A DNA stretch of 7,837 nt from JBAXGE01 sp044344145 (GTDB lineage: Bacteria; Planctomycetota; Phycisphaerae; WQYP01): positions 1-7,837 of the forward strand of contig JBIJDM010000141.1 of NCBI GenBank assembly GCA_044344145.1, written 5' to 3'. The notes under the pieces are model-generated. The model was not told where the DNA came from and ran no database searches. It saw only the letters and a program-made list of their open reading frames with translations. Made by a program: the position numbers and the translations under genes. How positions within the stretch are numbered: position 1 is the stretch's first letter; every line of letters starts with the position of its first letter. Below are positions 1 through 6,717 of the stretch, piece by piece.

Positions 1-13
1 AATTCACCACGCC

Positions 14-20
14 AAGGAGG
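14..20 (+). promoter_or_regulatory. Shine-Dalgarno site of clpB
   Basis: AAGGAGG lies 5 nt upstream of the ATG at 26 and 11 nt upstream of the second in-frame ATG at 32, so it favours the first. It is fully complementary to the CCTCCTT at the 3' end of the 16S gene in this same window (3882-3888, minus strand), which shows that canonical SD pairing is available in this organism. Only 13 bases lie further upstream, so no promoter or heat-shock operator can be judged. Confidence 0.85.
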
Positions 21-25
21 CACCT

Positions 26-2614
26 ATGCGTATGGATCAATTTACGATCAAAGCCCAGGAAGCCCTGAGTTCCGCCCAGGCCGAGGCGCTGCGGGCCAAG
101 CACCCCAATATCAACGCGCTGCATTTGCTGCTGGTGTTGCTGGGCGATAAAGACGGCATCGTGCGGCCGCTGCTGGCCAAGGTCGGTTGCGATGCCCAGC
201 GCATCGCCAGTGTGGTCAGTGCCGAATTGCAGCGCCAACCCGCCATCACCGGCGGGGCGGAATTGGCCCCCACACGCGATCTGCAGGAAGTGCTGGTAGG
301 TGCCGAAGGGGAAGCGAAAAAGCTTAAAGATGATTATGTTTCGACCGAGCATATACTGCTGGCGCTGGCGGAAGTGGCCAGTCCCGCCAAGGAATTGCTC
401 TCGATGCTGGGCGTGAAGCGCGCGGAATTACTCACCGCGCTTAAAGCCCTGCGCGGCAGTCAGCGCGTGATGGACCAGGAACCGGAAAACAAATATCAGG
501 CGCTGGAAAAATATGCCCGCGATCTGGTGGAGGCCGCACGAGCTGGGAAACTGGACCCGGTTATTGGCCGGGATGAGGAAATCCGCCGGACTATGCAGGT
601 GTTGAGTCGGCGGACGAAGAATAATCCCGTGCTGATCGGCGAACCGGGCGTGGGCAAGACGGCCATTGTGGAAGGCTTGGCCCAGCGGATACTCTCGGGC
701 GATGTGCCCGAAGGCCTGCGCGGCAAGCGGCTGCTGGCGCTGGACATGGGCGCCCTGATTGCCGGGGCGAAGTTCCGCGGGGAATTTGAAGACCGGCTCA
801 AAGCCGTGCTGAAAGAAGTTCAGGACGCGGCTGGCAACATCATTCTGTTTATTGACGAGCTGCATAATGTGGTCGGCGCCGGCAAGGCCGAAGGCAGTAT
901 AGATGCGGGCAATCTGCTCAAGCCCCCACTGGCCCGCGGCGAACTGCGCTGCATCGGGGCCACTACGTTGGATGAATACCGCAAATACATCGAAAAAGAT
1001 CCGGCGCTGGAACGGCGTTTCCAACCCGTCATGGTGGGCGAACCGAGTCTTGAGGCAACCATTGCAATACTACGCGGTCTGAAAGACCGTTACGAGACGC
1101 ATCACGGCGTGCGCATTCAAGATGCCGCACTGGTGGCTGCGGCCACCCTGAGCCAGCGCTATATCGCGGATCGTTTCTTGCCGGATAAGGCGATTGATCT
1201 GATGGATGAGGCCGCCAGCCGGTTGCGGATTGAAAACGACAGCATGCCCACCGAGCTCGATGCCCTGCGCCGGCGGTTGATGCAATTGGAAATCGAACGC
1301 GAAGCGCTGAAAAAAGAAAAAGACGAGGGCTCGCGGCAGCAATTGGAAAAATGCGAGAAACAGATTGCCGATCTGCGCGAGCAGAATACGCAATTGACCG
1401 CCAAATGGGAGCAGGAGGCCGGCCTGCTGAAACGCAGCAAGGATGTGCGCGTGGCGATGCAGAAAACCGAACAGGAATTTGAAGAGGCCCAGCGGCGCGG
1501 CCAATTGGAAGAAGCCGCGCGGCTGCGTTACGGCACCATGCGCGAACTGGAACGCGATCTGGCGGAAAACCAGAAGAAACTCGATACCCTCGCCCAAAGC
1601 GGTAACGCGCTGGTGCGCGAGGAAGTCACCCCTGAGGAAATCGCCGAGGTGGTCAGCAAATGGACCGGCATTCCGGTCACACGAATGCTGACGGGCGAAC
1701 GCGAACGCTTGAAAACGCTGGAAGCCCATCTGGCCCAGCGCGTGGTCGGGCAGGAAGAGGCGGTGAAAGCCGTGGCCGATGCGGTACGCCGCAGCCGCGC
1801 GGGGCTGGGTGATCCCAAACGCCCCATCGGCAGCTTTATGTTCCTGGGCCCCACCGGCGTGGGCAAGACGGAACTGTGCAAGGCACTGGCCGCGTTTATG
1901 TTTGATACCGACGAAGCCATGGTGCGCATTGACATGAGCGAATTCATGGAACCCCACTCGGTGGCGCGGCTGATCGGCGCCCCGCCGGGCTATGTGGGCT
2001 ATGAGGAAGGGGGCGTGCTGACCGAATCGGTGCGCCGCCGGCCGTACAGCGTGATATTATTCGATGAAATCGAAAAGGCCCATCGCGATGTGTTCAACGT
2101 CCTGTTGCAGGTGTTGGATGATGGCCGGTTGACCGATGGCCAGGGCCGCACGGTGGACTTCAAGAATACGGTCATCATCATGACCAGCAATCTGGGATCG
2201 CAGGTGATTCAGGATCTGGCCGGGCAGCAGGGCGCGGACTGGGAAATCGAAGCCAAAGTGCGTGATCTGCTCAAGCAGCACTTCCGGCCGGAGTTCCTCA
2301 ACCGCATTGATGACATAGTGATTTTCCACACGCTGGACAAGAGCCACATCACCAAGATTGTGGATATTCAGGCGGAGCGCCTGGCCCAACGGCTGCAGGC
2401 CCAGGGCATGAGCATGGTACTGAGTCCCGAGGCCCGTGAAACGCTGGCCGAGCGCGGGTATGACCCGCAATTCGGTGCGCGACCGTTGAAGCGGGTACTG
2501 CAACAGGAAGTGGAAAACCCGCTGGCACTGCGGCTACTGGATGGTGATTTCGTGGCCGGTGATACGATCACGATTCATGGCGACAGCCATGGACGCTTTA
2601 CGTTCAGCAAGTAA
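26..2614 (+). CDS. clpB: ATP-dependent protein disaggregase ClpB (Hsp104 family)
   Basis: Complete 862-residue ClpB, the usual length. This cytosolic AAA+ hexamer threads aggregated proteins through its pore and refolds them together with DnaK/DnaJ/GrpE. Two Clp_N repeats fill residues 1-145. The first AAA+ module has Walker A GEPGVGKT (205-212), Walker B LFIDE (274-278) and arginine fingers R330/R331. A long charged coiled-coil middle domain (about 405-525) separates ClpB from ClpA and ClpC. The second module has Walker A GPTGVGKT (608-615), Walker B DE (680-681), pore loop GYVGYE (655-660) and the C-terminal small domain (GYDPQFGARPLKR). The D1 pore loop reads AKFRGEFEDR, with Phe250 where E. 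coli has Tyr251, a conservative aromatic swap. Met149 sits where E. coli ClpB starts its short form, but no clear SD precedes it. The start at 26 has the ideal ribosome binding site. The stop is 15 nt from the stop of the convergent lipoprotein gene, with no obvious terminator between them. Identification is near certain. Confidence 0.98.
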   Translation: MRMDQFTIKAQEALSSAQAEALRAKHPNINALHLLLVLLGDKDGIVRPLLAKVGCDAQRIASVVSAELQRQPAITGGAELAPTRDLQEVLVGAEGEAKKLKDDYVSTEHILLALAEVASPAKELLSMLGVKRAELLTALKALRGSQRVMDQEPENKYQALEKYARDLVEAARAGKLDPVIGRDEEIRRTMQVLSRRTKNNPVLIGEPGVGKTAIVEGLAQRILSGDVPEGLRGKRLLALDMGALIAGAKFRGEFEDRLKAVLKEVQDAAGNIILFIDELHNVVGAGKAEGSIDAGNLLKPPLARGELRCIGATTLDEYRKYIEKDPALERRFQPVMVGEPSLEATIAILRGLKDRYETHHGVRIQDAALVAAATLSQRYIADRFLPDKAIDLMDEAASRLRIENDSMPTELDALRRRLMQLEIEREALKKEKDEGSRQQLEKCEKQIADLREQNTQLTAKWEQEAGLLKRSKDVRVAMQKTEQEFEEAQRRGQLEEAARLRYGTMRELERDLAENQKKLDTLAQSGNALVREEVTPEEIAEVVSKWTGIPVTRMLTGERERLKTLEAHLAQRVVGQEEAVKAVADAVRRSRAGLGDPKRPIGSFMFLGPTGVGKTELCKALAAFMFDTDEAMVRIDMSEFMEPHSVARLIGAPPGYVGYEEGGVLTESVRRRPYSVILFDEIEKAHRDVFNVLLQVLDDGRLTDGQGRTVDFKNTVIIMTSNLGSQVIQDLAGQQGADWEIEAKVRDLLKQHFRPEFLNRIDDIVIFHTLDKSHITKIVDIQAERLAQRLQAQGMSMVLSPEARETLAERGYDPQFGARPLKRVLQQEVENPLALRLLDGDFVAGDTITIHGDSHGRFTFSK

Positions 2615-2629
2615 CATGGTCAGATGCAG

Positions 2630-3232
2630 TTATTTGGCTTCCGGTACCGCCGTGTAGGTCCCCAGTTCGGACCATAGCGTTTTATCGTCGGCATTTTTGG
2701 TCAGCCAAGCGGTCAACTCTGCGGCGCTGGCGGTGACTTTGACAGATGCGGTATCACCTTGTTTATACCGTTTGGCGATCCCGGCCAGTTTTTCAGCGCT
2801 GACGGCTTCAAAGACTTTATCAAAATTGACCATTTCCAGCACCAGCTTGCCGTCCACGATGCGGTAACGCAGCAGTAACCAAGCTTTATCATTCTTGGCT
2901 TGCTCGGGTACCTCCACCGCCCGGATGTGCATATAGTTCTGTTCCCCCAGCGTCACCGTAAGTACTTCATAGGCTTTGCTTTCCAGATTGCGGATACCGT
3001 GTTTGGCATCTTTCTGGGTGATGAAGTGCACGACGCGAAAGCCTTTGGCATCTGTGCTGAAACGCAGAATCTGTTCGCTATCATTCTTTTTGACCCAGGC
3101 GAACGGTTTGGTTAGTGCGGGGTCGGGCTTGGCTTTGGCAGGATCAACCAGCGGATTGACAAATTCCGGCACGCAGGCCGTCAGACACCAGAGGGTGAGG
3201 ACCAAGCCACTGAGTAACATACGCTGCCACAT
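2630..3232 (-). CDS. Putative lipoprotein of unknown function
   Basis: 200-residue protein with a clear lipoprotein signal: M-W-Q-R, a hydrophobic stretch (residues 5-18), then lipobox LTAC with the lipidated cysteine at residue 20. The mature part begins VPEFVNPLVDP and is hydrophilic with alternating hydrophobic positions, which suggests a beta-rich globular domain; no catalytic motif is visible. The pattern of lipidated Cys, Pro, then N-P-L and a D-P-A-L segment before a Trp recalls small uncharacterised lipoproteins common in planctomycetes and relatives, but that is from memory. The start is supported by GGGAG (3239-3243) 6 nt upstream of the ATG. The gene converges on clpB with a 15-nt gap and lies 84 nt downstream of the small membrane protein gene on the same strand; a hairpin (3293-3307) lies between them. 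It is probably membrane-anchored outside the cytoplasm. Function is not known. Confidence 0.85.
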   Translation of the reverse strand: MWQRMLLSGLVLTLWCLTACVPEFVNPLVDPAKAKPDPALTKPFAWVKKNDSEQILRFSTDAKGFRVVHFITQKDAKHGIRNLESKAYEVLTVTLGEQNYMHIRAVEVPEQAKNDKAWLLLRYRIVDGKLVLEMVNFDKVFEAVSAEKLAGIAKRYKQGDTASVKVTASAAELTAWLTKNADDKTLWSELGTYTAVPEAK

Positions 3233-3292
3233 GATGAACTCCCGGTAAAGGCCAATCTGGGATAATCATACTCCAGTTTAACTTTCGGCAGG

Positions 3293-3307
3293 GCCGACGA
3301 TGTCGGC
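3293..3307 (-). other. Short perfect hairpin between the two small minus-strand genes
   Basis: GCCGAC and GTCGGC form a 6-bp GC-rich stem around a 3-base loop, 10 nt after the stop of the small membrane protein gene. No T-run follows on either strand, so it is not a typical intrinsic terminator. It may be an mRNA-stabilising 3' structure. A TATGAT hexamer lies 25 bases further along the minus strand (3262-3267) and could be a -10 element for the lipoprotein gene, but no good -35 accompanies it. Confidence 0.4.
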
Positions 3308-3316
3308 ACCGCTCCA

Positions 3317-3559
3317 TCAGGTCTTTGGTTTGCGGGCCACGAAGAAATAAATGATGGCACCCAGGCCCTGGGCAAAGATAATCACCACCACCCACATCAG
3401 GCGGTCGTTATTCTTGGCCAGGGCGGGATTGGTACAGGCATCCACCAGCATCCAGACCCAGAACGCGGTCAGGGCCAGGCCAATTAGAATGGCGACCAAG
3501 GGGATGAAGGCAAAGCAGCAGGGGAAAATCGCCAAGGCCGCAAAAAAGCAATAGGCCAA
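3317..3559 (-). CDS. Small membrane protein, PLDc_N-like (phospholipase D nuclease N-terminal type)
   Basis: 80-residue hydrophobic protein if the TTG at 3559 is used. It shows two membrane stretches (about 7-37 and 54-74) joined by a short loop with D40, NPALAKNNDR and W56, ending G-x-I-I-Y-F-F-V-A-R-K. The order W, then G-x-x-x-Y-x-x-x-x-R after a second helix, is the pattern of the short PLDc_N domain found alone or in front of cardiolipin synthases; no catalytic HKD motif is present, so enzymatic activity is not expected. No in-frame ATG exists. The TTG at 3559 is the only usual start after the upstream stop and lies inside the rRNA terminator hairpin. An internal TTG at 3499 would give about 60 residues, closer to the usual domain size, but has no ribosome binding site. 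The coding region is convincing; the start is not. Function is unknown. Confidence 0.62.
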   Translation of the reverse strand: MAYCFFAALAIFPCCFAFIPLVAILIGLALTAFWVWMLVDACTNPALAKNNDRLMWVVVIIFAQGLGAIIYFFVARKPKT

Positions 3560-3579
3560 GAGATTTCTCTCTTGGCCTA
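3542..3579 (-). terminator. Intrinsic terminator of the 16S rRNA unit
   Basis: On the minus strand TAGGCCAAGAGA, loop GAAA and TCTCTTGGCCTA form a perfect 12-bp stem with a GNRA tetraloop (3552-3579). After TTGC comes a run of six T (3547-3542). The hairpin begins 6 nt past the base of the 16S processing stem, which is where a single-gene rRNA unit would be expected to end. It also contains the only candidate start codon of the downstream small membrane protein gene. Confidence 0.8.
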
Positions 3580-3585
3580 CAGTTT

Positions 3586-3621
3586 AGGCTGTTGATAAGT
3601 AAACATGGTTTAAAATGCCAC
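3586..3621 (-). repeat. 3' half of the pre-16S processing stem
   Basis: This segment is the reverse complement of 5721-5756 on the other side of the 16S gene. Paired blocks are 3615-3621 with 5721-5727 (7 bp), 3597-3612 with 5729-5744 (16 bp, perfect), 3592-3595 with 5746-5749 (4 bp) and 3586-3590 with 5752-5756 (5 bp), separated by small bulges. Together 32 pairs close a loop holding the entire 16S rRNA, as expected of the RNase III-type processing stem of rRNA precursors. Confidence 0.85.
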
Positions 3622-5415
<1,794 letters not shown>

Positions 5416-5720
5416 AATGTTGTCAAACGACTACTCGTCCCAAAGGGCCTTTCGTCGGTCTATTACATCAGAAAAAGTTTGCCTAGTTTGGCACCCAGTC
5501 TTGCGACCAGGCGACCGTGCAAACCCAAAATCCGGCTAAAGATTTGGTTAATCACGATCTACGCCTTAACTCTCATTCAGTGTCACTAACTTTACTTTTC
5601 ACTTTTTTCAAAGGATAGAAAAAAAAGCTCACTTGCACACGAGAGTTGACAGCAGATTACTCTGCTATTTTTTTACAAGCCTTGATTGCTTGTGCAACAA
5701 CCAAAGCTTGATACAACCTC
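5416..5720 (-). other. 16S rRNA 5' leader, inside the processing stem
   Basis: This AT-rich 305-nt segment lies between the 5' half of the processing stem and the 16S 5' end. It contains an ACAAGC/GCTTGT hairpin (about 5673-5691), the GTAA-capped hairpin repeat (5652-5665), a run of eight T in the RNA sense (5626-5619) after a weak stem-loop, and a GGTC-GCAA-GACT hairpin (about 5501-5512). I see no protein gene; the open frames across it have no ribosome binding sites and overlap rRNA structure. Confidence 0.7.
5652..5665 (-). repeat. 14-nt hairpin repeat, leader copy
   Basis: Identical to 3691-3704 in the trailer. Here the stem extends by one more pair to AGCAGA/TCTGCT (5651-5666). On the plus strand it is followed by seven T (5668-5674), so it could also act as a weak terminator for antisense transcription. 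Confidence 0.75.
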
Positions 5721-5756
5721 GTGGCATCTAAACCATGTTTACTTGTCAAAGAGCCT
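5721..5756 (-). repeat. 5' half of the pre-16S processing stem
   Basis: Complementary to 3586-3621 (32 pairs in four blocks, the longest a perfect 16 bp at 5729-5744). In the transcript this arm precedes the 16S and would pair with the trailer arm once that is made, enclosing only the 16S rRNA. The boxA sequence overlaps its outer end. Confidence 0.85.
5743..5755 (-). promoter_or_regulatory. boxA antitermination site of the rRNA leader
   Basis: The minus strand reads GGCTCTTTGACAA, matching the E. coli rrn boxA (TGCTCTTTAACAA) at 11 of 13 positions. In the leader RNA boxA binds NusB-S10 and lets RNA polymerase resist termination across untranslated rRNA. Its position between promoter and 16S is the normal one. 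It overlaps the base of the processing stem, so binding and stem formation should exclude each other at that point. Confidence 0.7.
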
Positions 5757-5801
5757 TACTTATCAGCCCGAAACTTCCGTCCCGGACTCATTCCTTCACT
5801 T

Positions 5802-5813
5802 CGCGTTTCCGCG
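5802..5813 (-). other. boxB-like hairpin in the rRNA leader
   Basis: CGCG-GAAA-CGCG forms a 4-bp GC stem with a GNRA tetraloop about 10 nt after the predicted transcription start and about 46 nt before boxA. A stem-loop at this place is called boxB in the E. coli rrn leader. The structure is clear; the functional name is by position only. Confidence 0.5.
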
Positions 5814-5829
5814 TCGTTCAGGGTCGTAT

Positions 5830-5857
5830 ACTTTACCATCTTTCTCACCGGCGTCAA
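5830..5857 (-). promoter_or_regulatory. Predicted sigma70-type promoter of the 16S unit
   Basis: On the minus strand TTGACG (5857-5852, 5 of 6 to the -35 consensus) is followed after 16 nt by TAAAGT (5835-5830, 4 of 6 to the -10 consensus). Transcription would start near 5823, giving a precursor of about 2.3 kb ending at 3542. It sits just after a terminator-like element and ahead of boxB, boxA and the processing stem, which supports the call. Confidence 0.5.
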
Positions 5858-5865
5858 GCACTTCG

Positions 5866-5903
5866 AAAAAAAATCTTTCAGCCGTCTTTTGCAGTCTGAC
5901 GGC
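5866..5903 (-). terminator. Predicted terminator between the PepSY operon and the 16S promoter
   Basis: On the minus strand GCCGTC and GACGGC (5903-5898 and 5886-5881) form a 6-bp stem around an 11-nt loop. TGAAAGA and then eight T (5873-5866) follow. The 7-nt gap between stem and T-run is longer than ideal. It lies where the ApbE/PepSY transcript should stop, 9 nt before the -35 of the 16S promoter. Confidence 0.45.
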
Positions 5904-5976
5904 CATCGTGCCTCAGCCAGTGTCACTCGTGCGTCGAGTCGTTTATTGCTCGCATCACGTCAGCGACATGTGCAGT

Positions 5977-6004
5977 AATATAACACGTTTTCCCCCAGTC
6001 GCAA
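5977..6004 (-). promoter_or_regulatory. Possible upstream promoter
   Basis: TTGCGA (6004-5999, 4 of 6) and TATATT (5982-5977, 5 of 6) are separated by 16 nt on the minus strand. It could be a second, upstream rRNA promoter in the P1-P2 style, about 147 bp before the main one, or chance. The intervening terminator-like hairpin argues against a productive role. Confidence 0.25.
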
Positions 6005-6067
6005 GCGCAACCCAAACAATCACTCACGCATTTTCGTTAATTGCCTGCAAATAAACAACTTGTGTAC

Positions 6068-6076
6068 TTATCCACA
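6068..6076 (+). other. Single consensus DnaA box
   Basis: TTATCCACA is an exact match to the E. coli DnaA box and lies in an intergenic region. The surrounding bases form a loose inverted repeat (TTGTG ... CACAA, 6060-6077). No cluster of further boxes and no origin-type gene is in the window, so it does not mark an origin by itself. Confidence 0.3.
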
Positions 6077-6115
6077 AACCCGAATATCCCCGCTTGACGA
6101 CCCCCGAAAATACCC

Positions 6116-6697
6116 TCATCCCACCCAAAAAGCCCAGCCCGCCAGCGCCAAAACCACCACCAAACCCACCCCCGCAGACCACAGCCCCACCTTCTGCCAA
6201 CGCACCGACCAGCCGGTCAAAATCAACCCCGTCAGCCCCGCCAAAAGCAAAAACACGGCGGTAACATCCATCACCCAACCCCAGACCGGGCCGGCATGAT
6301 TACCCGTATGCAAATCTAAAATTACCGCCAGCAGCCCCTGATTCTCCACCGTTAACGCCACCGTACCCGCGGGCAAAACCACCTTGGCATCCGCCGCAAA
6401 CCCCGGCGCCCGCCAGGCCAATTGCACTTGTTCGGCCTCACGCACCAGCTCCGCCCGTCCCCGCAAATGAAACTGCCCCCGCAGATATTCTTCCAACTGC
6501 AGATCATTGGCCAGCCATTCTGCCGGCACAACCCCCGCTTCTTCCCGCCCCTCCACCAGACTACCCGCCGTCCAGGACGGGTGATTCAAGAGTAATCCGG
6601 TACCGGCAAACAGCAAAATCAGAATCAGCCCCAACATGGTGGCAATCACATGCAGCGTCCGACTCCAATGGATCATCGTCTGGGTCCAAGGCTGCAT
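6116..6697 (-). CDS. PepSY-associated TM helix protein (inner membrane)
   Basis: 193 residues with three membrane segments: about 15-38 (LHVIATMLGLILILLFAGTG), 138-162 (WGWVMDVTAVFLLLAGLTG) and 171-192. Between the first two lies a soluble region of about 100 residues expected outside the cytoplasm. The pattern of a first helix with LHxxxxxxG and TG-x-L-L-N-H, then L-D-L-H-T-G-N-x-x-G-x-x-W before the second helix, is that of the PepSY_TM_like proteins that accompany flavin- or heme-dependent reductases and metal uptake. His16, His39, His130 and His134 near the membrane could bind heme or metal, but that is not shown. The ATG at 6697 is preceded by AAGGA with 7 nt spacing and lies 20 nt after the stop of the ApbE-DUF2271 gene, so the two are almost surely co-transcribed. 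The family assignment is firm; the substrate is unknown. Confidence 0.85.
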   Translation of the reverse strand: MQPWTQTMIHWSRTLHVIATMLGLILILLFAGTGLLLNHPSWTAGSLVEGREEAGVVPAEWLANDLQLEEYLRGQFHLRGRAELVREAEQVQLAWRAPGFAADAKVVLPAGTVALTVENQGLLAVILDLHTGNHAGPVWGWVMDVTAVFLLLAGLTGLILTGWSVRWQKVGLWSAGVGLVVVLALAGWAFWVG

Positions 6698-6717
6698 ACG
6701 GCATTCCTTCGGTTCGG

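Larger units (their letters stand above)
5904..6115 (-). other. Intergenic region downstream of the PepSY gene
   Basis: No credible gene was found in these 212 bases. They hold a possible weak promoter on the minus strand (TTGCGA, 16 nt, TATATT; 5977-6004) and a DnaA-box sequence (6068-6076). A transcript from that promoter would meet the terminator-like element at 5866-5903 before reaching the 16S leader. Confidence 0.4.

Noticed and set aside
428..1957. Long minus-strand frames opposite clpB (198 and 295 residues)
   Set aside because: Shadow frames of a GC-rich gene; their translations mirror the clpB codon pattern and show no domain.
5686..6054. Plus-strand frame of 122 residues in the leader and promoter region
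   Set aside because: It overlaps boxA, the processing stem and the promoter, has unbiased codon use and no ribosome binding site.
6010..6100. Replication origin suggested by the DnaA box
   Set aside because: Only one box, no AT-rich unwinding element next to it, and no dnaA, dnaN or parAB genes in the window.
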